NCBI RefSeq assembly: GCF_017161405.1
Contig: NZ_CP071051.1
Span: 248,001 to 312,000 of the forward strand
Reading direction: 5' to 3'
Length of the DNA stretch: 64,000 nucleotides
Origin: Leucobacter sp. CX169
Lineage (GTDB): Bacteria > Actinomycetota > Actinomycetes > Actinomycetales > Microbacteriaceae
Shown: positions 26,163-39,410 of the stretch, one piece after another
How the letters are laid out: every line of letters begins with the position of its first letter
Numbering within the stretch: position 1 is the first letter of the stretch
The notes under the pieces: model-generated
Seen by the model: only the letters and a program-made list of their open reading frames with translations
Told to the model about the DNA's origin: nothing
Databases searched by the model: none
Made by a program: the position numbers and the translations under genes

Positions 26163-27214
26163 TCCGGCCACTCGCGGAAGACACCGCGACCCAGGCGCTC
26201 CCGCTGCGCCTCTTCCAGGACGTGCAGGACAAGCGTCACGCGAAGCGCCTACAGGACGAGCTCGAGCTCGTCGAGTCGGGCCTTGCTGAGCAGCTCTCGT
26301 TCGCCTCGCCGATCGCAGACGCGCCGGGCCGCTATCTCATGGAGGCGGGCGGCAAGCGGATCCGGCCGTTGCTGACCCTCCTCACGAGCGAGCTGGGAGA
26401 GGGCCCCAACGAGCTCGTGCGCCGCGCGGCACAGGCCATCGAGATGACGCATCTCGCGTCGCTCTACCACGACGACGTCATGGACGACGCGAAGCTGCGC
26501 CGGGGCGTGCCCGCCGCGCAGGCGGTCTGGGGCAACAACGTCGCGATCCTGGCCGGGGACCTGCTGTTCGCGCGCGCCTCGACCCTAGTGTCGGGCATGG
26601 GCGAGGAGGCGATCCTGTTGCAGGCACGCACCTTCGAGCGCCTGTGCCTTGGTCAGCTCCACGAGACGGTCGGTCCGCAGGAGGGTGACGACGCGATCGC
26701 CCACTACATCCAGGTGCTCGCGGACAAGACGGGTGCGTTGATCGCGACCGCGGCCCGCATGGGCGTCATGTTTTCGGGTGCCCCGGCGGAGTACGCCGAC
26801 CCGGTGACCGAGTACGGCGAGAAGATCGGCGTCGCCTTCCAGCTCGTCGACGACGTCATTGACCTCTCGCCCCAGGCCGAGCGGACGGGCAAGCGAGCCG
26901 GGACGGACCTACGCGCGGGCGTCGCGACGCTCCCGATCTTGCTGCTGCGCGAGCGCGCCCCGCAGGATCCCGAGGCGGCAGCGCTGCTCGCCCGCATCGA
27001 TGCCGGCCTCGCACAGATCGAAGCTGGCGCCGACACCTCGGTGCTGGACCCGGAGGTCATCGCGCTGCGCGAACATGCCGTGACCCAGGAGACCGCGGAC
27101 ACCGCCCGGCAGTGGGCCGCCGACGCCGTGGCTGCCCTGGCCCCGTTGCCGCGCTCCGCCGTCACGCGCGCGCTCGCTCGCATGGCCGATTCCATCGTCG
27201 AACGCGAAGGCTAG
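26159..27214 (+). CDS. long-chain polyprenyl diphosphate synthase
   Basis: This trans-isoprenyl synthase builds the chain that MenA transfers. The 351-residue protein has GGKRIRPLLTLL, the first Asp motif LYHDDVMDDAKLRRG, GDLLFARA, and FQLVDDVIDLS as the second Asp motif. GKRAGTDLRAGVATLPILLL follows, typical of E. coli IspB and heptaprenyl synthases. Chain length cannot be read by eye. It overlaps menG by 4 bases and is followed by the ferredoxin reductase after 71 bases, so the two menaquinone genes form one transcript. Confidence 0.92.
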   Translation: MIRPLAEDTATQALPLRLFQDVQDKRHAKRLQDELELVESGLAEQLSFASPIADAPGRYLMEAGGKRIRPLLTLLTSELGEGPNELVRRAAQAIEMTHLASLYHDDVMDDAKLRRGVPAAQAVWGNNVAILAGDLLFARASTLVSGMGEEAILLQARTFERLCLGQLHETVGPQEGDDAIAHYIQVLADKTGALIATAARMGVMFSGAPAEYADPVTEYGEKIGVAFQLVDDVIDLSPQAERTGKRAGTDLRAGVATLPILLLRERAPQDPEAAALLARIDAGLAQIEAGADTSVLDPEVIALREHAVTQETADTARQWAADAVAALAPLPRSAVTRALARMADSIVEREG

Positions 27215-27285
27215 ACCCGCGCGTTCGCGCGACCACAGACACCCGTGCGCGGCGACCCGCGCGAGCTGAGAAGAAAGAAGCACCA

Positions 27286-28677
27286 ATGACTGAAGCCGCA
27301 CCGAACCCGATGCGAGTGGCGATCGTGGGTGCCGGCCCGGCTGGCATCTATGCCGCCGACCTACTGCAGAAGGCCGAGCGCGACTTCGAGGTCTCGATCG
27401 ACCTCTTCGACCAGCTCCCCGCGCCCTACGGACTTGTGCGCTACGGCGTCTCGCCCGACCACCCGCGTATCAAGGGCATCATCAACGCCCTGCGCGACGT
27501 GCTCGACAACGGCGGGATCCGCTTCTTTGGAAACGTTCGCTACGGTGTCGACCTGCAGCTCGCCGACCTCGAGCGCCACTATCACGCGGTGATCTTCTCG
27601 ACCGGCGCCATTCGCGACGCGGCCCTCGATATTCCGGGTATCGATGCCGAAGGATCGTACGGCGCCGCCGACTTCGTGAGCTGGTTCGACGGGCACCCTG
27701 ACGTGCCCCGCACCTGGCCGCTTGACGCCCGCCAGGTCGCCGTCATCGGCAACGGAAACGTGGCGCTTGACGTCTCGCGCATGCTCATCAAGCACGCGGA
27801 CGACCTGCTGGTCACCGAGATTCCCGACAACGTCTACGAGGGGCTGAAGGCGAACCCCATCGAAGAGGTGCACGTCTTCGGCCGCCGCGGTCCCTCCTAC
27901 GTGAAGTTCACGCCGCTTGAGCTGCGCGAGCTGGGCGAGGTGCGCGATGTCGACGTCGTGATCGACGAGCGCGATTTCGATCGCGAGGACGCGTATGCGG
28001 ACGAGCTCGTGACGAAGAACAAGCAGGCCCTCGTGATGACCCGCATCTTTGGCAAGTGGCGCGCGGAGCAGGCCGAGCGCGAGGCCGCTGGCGGGCCTGG
28101 CGCGAGCCGCCGTCTCTTCCTTCACTTCTGGTCGAAGCCGGTCGCCGTCGTCGCCCCGGACGGCCGCGTCGAGGGTCTCAAGATCGAACGCACGGCCCCC
28201 GACGGGCACGGCGGCGTCGTCGATACCGGCGAGTTCGAGGTTGTCCCGGTGCAGTCGCTGTACCGCGCCGTCGGCTACTTCGGGTCCCCGCTCGACGCGA
28301 TCCCGTTCGACGACGCGCGTGGCGTGATCCCGAATGACCGCGGCCGCGCGCTCGACGAGTCGGGAGAACAGATCCCCGGCGTCTATGCGACCGGCTGGAT
28401 CAAGCGCGGCCCGATCGGCCTGATTGGGCACACGAAGTCTGATGCCCTCGAGACACTCGAGAGCCTCATCGCCGACCGCGAGAACCTGTGGCGTCCGACC
28501 GACCCGAGCATCGAGGCGATTCCGGCGCTGCTTGAGGAGCGCCAGGTCCCCGTGACGACGATCGAGGGCTGGCAGCGTCTCGACGAGCACGAGCTCGGCC
28601 TCGGTGAGGCGGCGGACCGCACCCGCATTAAGGTCGTCTCGCGCGAAGAGATGACCCGAGTTTCCCGCGGCGAGTAG
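27286..28677 (+). CDS. ferredoxin-NADP+ reductase, adrenodoxin-reductase/FprA type
   Basis: A 463-residue FAD/NADPH flavoprotein passing electrons between NADPH and ferredoxin in the cytosol. It has an FAD-binding VAIVGAGPAGIYAADLL, LFDQLPAPYGLVRYGVSPDHP (hallmark of the FprA/adrenodoxin reductase group), VAVIGNGNVALDVSRML (NADP fold), VFGRRGPSYVKFTPLEL and VYATGWIKRGPIGLIGHTKSD near the C-terminus. ATG 27286 has AAGAAG upstream. It is 9 bases before the sirtuin gene and may be co-transcribed with it. Confidence 0.92.
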   Translation: MTEAAPNPMRVAIVGAGPAGIYAADLLQKAERDFEVSIDLFDQLPAPYGLVRYGVSPDHPRIKGIINALRDVLDNGGIRFFGNVRYGVDLQLADLERHYHAVIFSTGAIRDAALDIPGIDAEGSYGAADFVSWFDGHPDVPRTWPLDARQVAVIGNGNVALDVSRMLIKHADDLLVTEIPDNVYEGLKANPIEEVHVFGRRGPSYVKFTPLELRELGEVRDVDVVIDERDFDREDAYADELVTKNKQALVMTRIFGKWRAEQAEREAAGGPGASRRLFLHFWSKPVAVVAPDGRVEGLKIERTAPDGHGGVVDTGEFEVVPVQSLYRAVGYFGSPLDAIPFDDARGVIPNDRGRALDESGEQIPGVYATGWIKRGPIGLIGHTKSDALETLESLIADRENLWRPTDPSIEAIPALLEERQVPVTTIEGWQRLDEHELGLGEAADRTRIKVVSREEMTRVSRGE

Positions 28678-28686
28678 GGCCGGGCC

Positions 28687-29640
28687 ATGGCGGGGCAGCA
28701 CGGGCAGGATCCTGCCAGTGAGTCGCGCCGCGACGCGGAGAACTCCTCGGAATCGATCGATGCTCACGCGATAGATCGGCTCGTTGCCCTGGCGCAGGAT
28801 CGGCCGATTGCGGCGCTCACCGGCGCCGGAATCAGCACCGACTCGGGTATTCCCGACTACCGGGGAAAGGGTGCGCCGCCGCGTACGCCGATGCGGGTCG
28901 AGCAGTTTCTCGGGGACGCAGCCGCGCGGCAGCGCTTCTGGGCGGGAGCCCGGCTAGGTGCTGGCGCCTTTGGCGAGGCCCGGCCAAACCCCGCACACCT
29001 CGCGCTCGCGGCGCTCGAGCGAGCGGGGAGGCTGAGCGGCGTCATCACTCAGAATGTCGATGGCTTGCACCGCCTCGCCGGGACCCAGCGTTTGGTCGAG
29101 CTGCACGGCAACGGTGCGATGATTCGCTGCGTCCCCGGCGGGCACCGATTTGCGCGCACCGAGGTGCTCGGGTGGATCGACCAGGCAAACCCCGAACTTG
29201 CGGAGACTGCCGCGCGAGCGGTCGCGACACCAAACCCCGACGCGGACGCCGAAATCGCGGGGCTCGTCGACCTCGAACGGGTGACGGTGCCGCATTGCCC
29301 CATCTGCGGGGGTTTGCTGCGCCCGGATGTCGTCTTTTTCGGCGAGTATGTGCCCGCGGAGACGTTCCAGGCCGCCCGTGAGGTCGTCGCGGCGGGCGGC
29401 GTCCTGTTGGTGGTGGGCTCTTCGCTCGCCGTCAATTCCGGCATCCGCCTGCTGAACCAGGCGGAACAGGCGGGTACGCCGATCGCCATCATCAACCGCG
29501 GGCCGACCAAGGGCGATGCCCGCGCTGCCGTCCGCATCGAGGGGGGAGCGGCCCTCACCCTCACCGCGCTCGCCACCAGATTGCGCATCGACGATCCAAT
29601 ACACGTGGAAAGTGCGCTGGAACGCGGTACCTTTGGCTGA
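28687..29640 (+). CDS. sirtuin (Sir2) NAD-dependent deacylase, altered zinc site
   Basis: A 317-residue NAD-dependent lysine deacylase candidate. Core motifs are ALTGAGISTDSGIPDYRG, ITQNVDGLHRLAG, the catalytic His in VELHGN, VVFFGE, and LVVGSSLAVNSG. The zinc ribbon normally has two CxxC pairs. The second, CPICGG, is present, but the first reads IRCVPGGHRF, with one Cys and a nearby His, so zinc ligands may be Cys/His/Cys/Cys or metal may be absent. About 35 acidic and polar residues precede the core. It lies 9 bases after the ferredoxin reductase stop. The GAGIST-DSGIPDYRG form suggests a class II (SIRT4-like) sirtuin. Confidence 0.86.
   Translation: MAGQHGQDPASESRRDAENSSESIDAHAIDRLVALAQDRPIAALTGAGISTDSGIPDYRGKGAPPRTPMRVEQFLGDAAARQRFWAGARLGAGAFGEARPNPAHLALAALERAGRLSGVITQNVDGLHRLAGTQRLVELHGNGAMIRCVPGGHRFARTEVLGWIDQANPELAETAARAVATPNPDADAEIAGLVDLERVTVPHCPICGGLLRPDVVFFGEYVPAETFQAAREVVAAGGVLLVVGSSLAVNSGIRLLNQAEQAGTPIAIINRGPTKGDARAAVRIEGGAALTLTALATRLRIDDPIHVESALERGTFG
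28703..28716. repeat. perfect GGCAGGATCCTGCC palindrome
   Basis: One of two exact 14-base copies in the window (the other at 60640), inside the start of the sirtuin coding region. Confidence 0.6.
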
Positions 29641-29698
29641 GGGGACCCGGTTGGCGGTACGGCGAGTCAGCGGGTGAATATTGGGGGGAAGCGTGACC

Positions 29699-32218
29699 AT
29701 GCGGCAAGAGCAACTGCTCGCACGCCTTGATGGTCCCGCGCGCGCGCTCGTCGTGCATGCAGAGCCCGGATCCGGCAAGACCGCGCTGGCGGCTGAATGG
29801 GCACGCACGCGGCAGGCCGCCGGGCGCCCCACTTCCTGGGTGCTGATTGATCCCGAAGCGGCCAGTCCGCGACACTTCTGGGCGCGCGTCGCGACCGGCC
29901 TTCGCGCAGTATTGCCTGAACCGGCGGGGGCCGTCCTTGTCGCGGTCCAAGGTGGCGCGCTTCCGGTAGGCGAGGCGACCGCCGCAATTGCGAGCGCCCT
30001 CGTTGCCGCGCCTCGCTCACTTGCCCTGGTTATTGACGGCCTGGACTGCGCAGAGGAGGCCGCTCAGGCGCAGCTCGTGGCATTGATTGGCCGCGTCCCC
30101 TGGTTGCGCGTCGTCGTCACGACACGCAGGAGTACCGCGCTTGAGACGCCCGCGAACCGGGTGACGCTCGGCATCGATGTCATCGACTCGGCTGACCTGG
30201 CCATGACCGCCAGCGAGATCTTGGCGCTTTCCGATTCCGTGGGGGGCGACCTGACCGCGGCCGAGGCAGAGGGGCTTCGCCGCGTCACACGCGGGAGCGC
30301 GCTTGCCGTCCGGGTCGCGCTTACGGAGTGCCGGCCGCTGTCACCGGGGGCGGGCACCCCCCGATCGCGCGCGCGCCGCATTAGCGAGGCGCTTTCCGTT
30401 GCAGCGATCGGCGCGCTCGATGTGTTTGTCGACGAAGAGGAACGCCAGACCGCGCGCCGCTTCTCGCTGAGTCCCGAGCTTGACGCGCCTCTCGCCGCCG
30501 AGATCGCCGAGTCGCGGGGTGCGTGGGAACTCGTCGAATCATTCGCCCAGCGTGGCCTCGGTCGCATCGAGGCGCGACCCCGTGGCCGCAGCGTGTTTAC
30601 GTTCTATGCCCTGCCGCTGGCCGGGCTCCGAAGCGAAGCCAAACAACATCTTCCGCTCGAGGATCGACGCGCCGTGCGGGTCAGGGCCGCACGACGGCTG
30701 GCCGCCCTCGGCGACCCCGTCGATGTCCTTCGGCTTTTGGTGGAGGCTGGGCTCGACCGCTCGGTGTGGGGCCAGTTTGTTCGCCGACTGGGCGAGATCA
30801 CCGTCGATCGGCGCGATGAGATGTTGGACCTGCTCTACGGTCTGTCCAAGGAACGCATCGAACAGGATGGCACGCTCGCCATGGTGCTCGCGATGGTGAT
30901 GGGCGATCGGGCTTTGCGACCCTCCGGACGCACCGAGCGGCTGATTCGCTCTGGGCTGACGGAGCTGTTGTCGCGCCAGATACCTGACACGGCGACCGAC
31001 CGCTTCCTGCTCGAGGTGGCGCGATTTGTGGGCCATCGCGTGCTGCGAGAGTACCCGGAGGCGCGATTGATCGCGCAGCGCTTGCTTCCGGGAACGGTCG
31101 AGTTCGAGACGGCCGCGGCGGCCCGTGCCGGCGCGAGCAGCTCGCTCCTCATCGACTTCACGGTGGTCAACTTGCTCGCCGGTGATCACCAAGGCGCCAT
31201 TGACGCGGCGAACCTCATCACGGACGAGGTGTATCCGGCGCTCGTGCACCGCCGGAATGCGTTGCTCGCGTTGAGTCACACGATTCGTGGCGACCTGCAG
31301 TCGGCCGATCGGGCGCTCGCGCCCATCCCCGACTCGGTCATGCGCGAAGCGGAGGGCACGCTCGAGGCGGCCGCGTGGCGGCTCGCGCGCGTGCACCTGC
31401 TCCTGGAGCAAGGTGCGGTCCTCGACGCCTTCGTCGAACTCGATGGGCTCCGCGACCGGCTGCACGAGTGCGAGCTCTGGCCTGCGACGGTGTGGACCAG
31501 TGCGTACACGCGACTCGTGACCGGGGCTGCGGAGCGAGGCGCGGCCGAGCTCGAGCGAGCGCTCGAAGGGATGCGCCGGATGGGGCTTTCCCCCTCATGG
31601 GAGGAGCGGCTTCGCGCGATGCGCGCTGACCTCCTGCTCGCTTCGGGCGCCGCGGCAAAGGCGTCAGAGGCGGCGTATGGTCCGGCGAAGAGCGCCCCGA
31701 TGCTGTGCACACTCGCGCGGATCGCGCTCGTTGTCGGGCGCCCAGAGGATGCGCTTTCTCGTCTCACCGTGCTGGGCGAGCGAAGCCTGCGGCCGCGCGA
31801 GGCCGCCGAAGTGCACCTGCTCCTGGCCACCGCTCAGCTCCGCCTGGGTCGGACGGAGATCGCGAAGCATGCGCTTGAGATGGCGCTGCACCGTATTCGC
31901 GAGACGCGGCTGCGCTCGCTGCTCTCGTTCATCACCGTGGAGGACCTCGCCGACCTGCGACCGTTGGCGCCGGCGAAGCTTTGGCTTGAGCCGCTCGCTC
32001 AGCCGTTTTCACTCACCGCCCTGGGTGAGGCGCTCACGGAGCGCGAGGCGCGCGTGCTCTCGGAGCTCGTGGTGGGCGACCAGATCGCGCAGATCGCCGA
32101 GCGTCTGCACGTCTCGCCGAATACGGTGAAGTCGCAACTGCGCAGCGTCTATCGCAAGCTCGGGGTGTCTGGGCGAGAAGAAGCGATCCGCGCGGCAGCC
32201 GACCACGGCCTGCTCTAG
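29699..32218 (+). CDS. LAL/MalT-type LuxR family regulator
   Basis: An 839-residue signal-transduction ATPase with a DNA-binding tail. The N-terminal P-loop is VHAEPGSGKTALAAEW, Walker B LALVIDGLD, and RVVVTTRRST the sensor strand. A helical repeat region (TPR-like, many LA..L..GD pairs) fills residues about 370-760. The C-terminal GerE/LuxR helix-turn-helix is LTEREARVLSELVVGDQIAQ and following NTVKSQLRSVYRKLGV. ATG 29699 is preceded by GGGGGGA at about 10 bases; a GTG two codons earlier is possible. It follows sir2 by 58 bases on the same strand. Target genes and inducer are unknown. Confidence 0.87.
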   Translation: MRQEQLLARLDGPARALVVHAEPGSGKTALAAEWARTRQAAGRPTSWVLIDPEAASPRHFWARVATGLRAVLPEPAGAVLVAVQGGALPVGEATAAIASALVAAPRSLALVIDGLDCAEEAAQAQLVALIGRVPWLRVVVTTRRSTALETPANRVTLGIDVIDSADLAMTASEILALSDSVGGDLTAAEAEGLRRVTRGSALAVRVALTECRPLSPGAGTPRSRARRISEALSVAAIGALDVFVDEEERQTARRFSLSPELDAPLAAEIAESRGAWELVESFAQRGLGRIEARPRGRSVFTFYALPLAGLRSEAKQHLPLEDRRAVRVRAARRLAALGDPVDVLRLLVEAGLDRSVWGQFVRRLGEITVDRRDEMLDLLYGLSKERIEQDGTLAMVLAMVMGDRALRPSGRTERLIRSGLTELLSRQIPDTATDRFLLEVARFVGHRVLREYPEARLIAQRLLPGTVEFETAAAARAGASSSLLIDFTVVNLLAGDHQGAIDAANLITDEVYPALVHRRNALLALSHTIRGDLQSADRALAPIPDSVMREAEGTLEAAAWRLARVHLLLEQGAVLDAFVELDGLRDRLHECELWPATVWTSAYTRLVTGAAERGAAELERALEGMRRMGLSPSWEERLRAMRADLLLASGAAAKASEAAYGPAKSAPMLCTLARIALVVGRPEDALSRLTVLGERSLRPREAAEVHLLLATAQLRLGRTEIAKHALEMALHRIRETRLRSLLSFITVEDLADLRPLAPAKLWLEPLAQPFSLTALGEALTEREARVLSELVVGDQIAQIAERLHVSPNTVKSQLRSVYRKLGVSGREEAIRAAADHGLL

Positions 32219-32238
32219 CGCCCGATTTCCCGGCGCTA
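32216..32238 (+). terminator. weak hairpin at the end of the LuxR gene
   Basis: TAGCGCC (32216-32222), which includes the stop codon, pairs with GGCGCTA (32232-32238) across a 9-base loop. There is no U tract, so termination is uncertain. Confidence 0.35.
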
Positions 32239-32283
32239 TGCGACGCCGAGACCGACGCTGAAATGCCGAAGAGCGCCCTCGAT

Positions 32284-32312
32284 TTCCGTTCCCCGCAAAG
32301 ACGTACTATTCT
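32284..32312 (+). promoter_or_regulatory. possible tRNA-Tyr promoter
   Basis: TTCCGT (32284-32289), 17 bases, then TATTCT (32307-32312) gives a sigma70-type promoter about 30 bases before the mature tRNA 5' end. The -35 match is weak. Confidence 0.4.
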
Positions 32313-32341
32313 TGACTCTTGGTCGCACTTGTGCGGCCACT

Positions 32342-32426
32342 GGCGAGTTACCCAAGCGGCCAAAGGGATCTGACTGTAAATCAGCTGTCATCGACTTCGT
32401 GAGTTCGAATCTCGCACTCGCCACCA
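32342..32426 (+). tRNA. tRNA-Tyr (GTA)
   Basis: The acceptor arm GGCGAGT (32342-32348) pairs with ACTCGCC (32416-32422). The anticodon stem CTGAC/GTCAG-type arm carries GTA at 32376-32378. There is a variable arm of class II length, and the T loop has the usual GTTCGAATC. The discriminator A is followed by an encoded CCA (32424-32426). A class II tRNA with GTA anticodon is tRNA-Tyr. Confidence 0.95.
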
Positions 32427-32428
32427 TG

Positions 32429-32460
32429 AGAAAAGCCCGCGTTCACACGCGGGCTTTTCT
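32429..32460 (+). terminator. rho-independent terminator of tRNA-Tyr
   Basis: A perfect 14-bp stem (32429-32442 with 32447-32460) closes a 4-base loop, starts 3 bases after the CCA end, and its descending arm ends in T-rich sequence. Confidence 0.85.
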
Positions 32461-32800
32461 GTTTCTCCCGGACACCTCTGCCGTGTCGGTAGCGCTACTC
32501 GCGTACGCCACGGGTCGGGAACACTCTGTTGGCAGAGTGCATCGGATCGCGGATTCGCTACTTCCCAGCGATCAACGCTGCGGGTGGGCCTGGGGCCGCG
32601 GCCATTGACAACGGCAGTGATGCGTGTGCTCCGGCTGCTTCGCCTGCTTCTGAGCCTGGCACGCCCGGGATTTTGGTCGAAATTGGTGTTTCTGGCGACT
32701 TTTGGCCGGATCGGCACGGTTGGGGCAGATCGTCCGGGTCGGTTCGGATTTGTAACTTCCGCGTGTTTCCGGGGGGACACGCCCGGCGGCGGGGCGTGAT
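32461..32800. other. intergenic DNA between tRNA-Tyr and the rRNA promoters
   Basis: I see no supported gene in these 340 bases; open frames are short and lack starts or family similarity. The only structure noted is a 6-bp stem GCGTGT/ACACGC at 32761-32782. Confidence 0.4.
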
Positions 32801-32829
32801 TTGCCCGCGAGCCAGATCGAACGTAATGT
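32801..32829 (+). promoter_or_regulatory. rRNA operon promoter P1
   Basis: TTGCCC (32801-32806), 17-base spacer, TAATGT (32824-32829): a sigma70-type promoter, the most distal of three, about 450 bases before 16S. Confidence 0.55.
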
Positions 32830-32911
32830 TATCCCTTGTCAGCACGGCAGTGCGGGACACGGAATGTGGCCCGGTTGCGAACGTGACATTGAATTGCTTG
32901 TCTCGCTGGTC

Positions 32912-32940
32912 TTGAACCTGAGGGTTCGACCGGGTAAGAT
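32912..32940 (+). promoter_or_regulatory. rRNA operon promoter P2
   Basis: TTGAAC (32912-32917), 17-base spacer, TAAGAT (32935-32940). This is the best match to consensus of the three. Confidence 0.65.
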
Positions 32941-32985
32941 AGTGGTTCGCCTGCTTTGCTCGCACTGGTGCGGCTCGCCTTCGGG

Positions 32986-33014
32986 TTGAGGTCGTGTTCA
33001 GGGTGTGGTAAGTT
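32986..33014 (+). promoter_or_regulatory. rRNA operon promoter P3
   Basis: TTGAGG (32986-32991), 17-base spacer, TAAGTT (33009-33014). Confidence 0.6.
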
Positions 33015-33277
33015 AGGGAAGTTGCCTTTCGGAAGCCTTCGGGTGTGTACGGGGGGTGTCTGGTCCTTGAGAACTCAATAACGTGCACTAAATGTCAAAT
33101 ACCATTTATTTGAACCTCGTCATCTGCTCTTCGGAGTGGGTGTAGATGTTCCTTTTTTATTGGATAACGATACAAGAGCCAGATGGCGCTGCTTCGGTGG
33201 TGTCTATGGTTCGTATCTTTGTCAGAATCAAACTCGCTGCAGTCCGGATTTTTCCCCGGGTTGTATGCACTTTTCAT
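33015..33277 (+). other. rRNA leader with antitermination/processing sequence
   Basis: The leader between P3 and 16S contains TTGAGAACTCAATAACGTGC (from 33067), the CTTGAGAACTCAA type element seen in actinobacterial rRNA leaders. A related TTGAGAACTACACAGTGGAC lies before 23S at about 35088. The last 200 bases are AT-richer than the rest of the window and probably pair with the 16S 3' flank for RNase III processing. Confidence 0.5.
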
Positions 33278-38323
<5,046 letters not shown>

Positions 38324-38492
38324 CACTTCCATCACCTCTGATGTGTGTTTTGATGTTTCGCGTCCACTTTGTGGTTCTTGACGTACGGTCAAGCCACAAC
38401 CACCCACCCTGACCGGTGTAGTCCATGCTCTTCGGAGTGTGTACTTGTCCTGGTTGGTGTGTCTGTGTGGTTGGGTTTGACAGGTCAATAGT

Positions 38493-38609
38493 GTTACGGC
38501 GGTTATAGCGTCAGGGAAACGCCCGGAAACATTCCGAACCCGGAAGCTAAGGCTGACTGCGCCGATGGTACTGCAGGGGGGACCCTGTGGGAGAGTAGGA
38601 CACCGCCGG
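38493..38609 (+). rRNA. rrf: 5S ribosomal RNA, copy 1
   Basis: GTTACGGCGGTTATAGCG at the 5' end and GACACCGCCGG at the 3' end give the 5S terminal helix; CCCGGAAACATTCCGAACCC is the conserved loop B/C region. 117 bases, 170 bases after 23S and read with it. Confidence 0.95.
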
Positions 38610-38621
38610 ACTTCTTTTTGT

Positions 38622-38655
38622 AAAAGGGGCCTCATTGAAAGATGAGGCCCCTTTT
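38622..38655 (+). terminator. rho-independent terminator of the rRNA operon
   Basis: AAAAGGGGCCTCAT (38622-38635) pairs perfectly with ATGAGGCCCCTTTT (38642-38655), followed by three further T residues. It ends the 16S-23S-5S transcript before the second 5S copy. Confidence 0.88.
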
Positions 38656-38708
38656 TTTATGCCCGAAAGCCGGCTCCGGGTGTGTGTTTCGGCGCCCCAG
38701 ATCTCTGA

Positions 38709-38714
38709 TAAGCT
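38709..38714 (+). promoter_or_regulatory. -10 box of an independent 5S promoter
   Basis: TAAGCT lies 6 bases before the mature 5' base of 5S copy 2, with TTTCGG 16 bases upstream as a weak -35. If used, transcription would start at or next to the mature 5S 5' end. Confidence 0.55.
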
Positions 38715-38720
38715 AAACGT

Positions 38721-38837
38721 GTTACGGCGGTTATAGCGTCAGGGAAACGCCCGGATACATTCCGAACCCGGAAGCTAAGGCTGACTGCGCCGATGGTACT
38801 GCAGGGGGGACCCTGTGGGAGAGTAGGACACCGCCGG
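38721..38837 (+). rRNA. rrf: 5S ribosomal RNA, copy 2 (separately transcribed)
   Basis: It is identical to copy 1 over 117 bases, except A to T in the loop region (GGAAACATT in copy 1, GGATACATT here). It lies 111 bases after copy 1 and is separated from it by a strong terminator and a likely promoter, so it looks like a one-gene unit. Confidence 0.93.
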
Positions 38838-38849
38838 ACACATACTTCG

Positions 38850-38880
38850 AAAGAGCCCCATCCATTGGATGGGGCTCTTT
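38850..38880 (+). terminator. rho-independent terminator of 5S copy 2
   Basis: AAAGAGCCCCATCCA pairs with TGGATGGGGCTCTTT as a nearly perfect palindrome, followed by TTGTTT. Confidence 0.87.
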
Positions 38881-38896
38881 TTGTTTCCCCACCGGG

Positions 38897-38902
38897 TACG
38901 CT
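38897..38902 (+). promoter_or_regulatory. -10 box TACGCT of leaderless yajQ
   Basis: TACGCT is followed by 7 bases and ATG 38910, starting 17 bases after the 5S terminator stem. Confidence 0.55.
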
Positions 38903-38909
38903 GGTACCT

Positions 38910-39398
38910 ATGGCTGATTCATCATTTGACGTAGTGAGCAAGTTCGACCCGATGGAGGTCGAGAACGCGGTCAACCAGGCGCGCAAGGAACTCGAGCAGC
39001 GCTATGACTTTAAGGGCGTTGGTGCCTCGGTCGAGCTCTCGGGCGAATCGATCATGATGAAGGCGAGCACCGAAGAGCGTCTCGCCGCAGTGCTCGATGT
39101 CCTGCAGTCGAAGTTCATTCGCCGCGGGCTCTCGCTGAAGACCCTCGACACGGCCGACCCCTACCCGAGCGGCAAAGAGTACCGTCAGGAGGCGAAGCTC
39201 AAGGAAGGCATCGACCAGGCCACCGCGAAGAAGCTGAACAAGCTCATCCGCGACGAGGGTCCCAAGTCGGTCAAGAGCCAGATCCAAGGCGACGAGCTTC
39301 GCGTGAGCTCGAAGGATCGCGACGACCTCCAGGCCACCATCGCACTGCTGAAGGGCGCCGACATAGACGTCGACCTGCAGTTCGTGAACTACCGCTAG
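38910..39398 (+). CDS. yajQ: YajQ family nucleotide-binding protein
   Basis: A 162-residue cytosolic protein with two ferredoxin-like halves. [20 protein letters not shown] at the N-terminus, [17 protein letters not shown], and [19 protein letters not shown] followed by [11 protein letters not shown] are the family signature. Some proteobacterial members bind cyclic di-GMP; a role in this organism is not known. ATG 38910 follows a -10 box by 7 bases. The frame is open upstream through the 5S gene, which is not coding. Confidence 0.95.
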   Translation: MADSSFDVVSKFDPMEVENAVNQARKELEQRYDFKGVGASVELSGESIMMKASTEERLAAVLDVLQSKFIRRGLSLKTLDTADPYPSGKEYRQEAKLKEGIDQATAKKLNKLIRDEGPKSVKSQIQGDELRVSSKDRDDLQATIALLKGADIDVDLQFVNYR

Positions 39399-39410
39399 GC
39401 ATCTGCGGCG

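Noticed and set aside
27361-28767. 468-codon frame antisense to the ferredoxin reductase
   Set aside because: Shadow of a clear FAD/NADP enzyme, no own start signal.
38493-38837. The two 5S copies as direct repeats flanking an inserted element
   Set aside because: The 111 bases between them hold only a terminator and a promoter, not a mobile gene.
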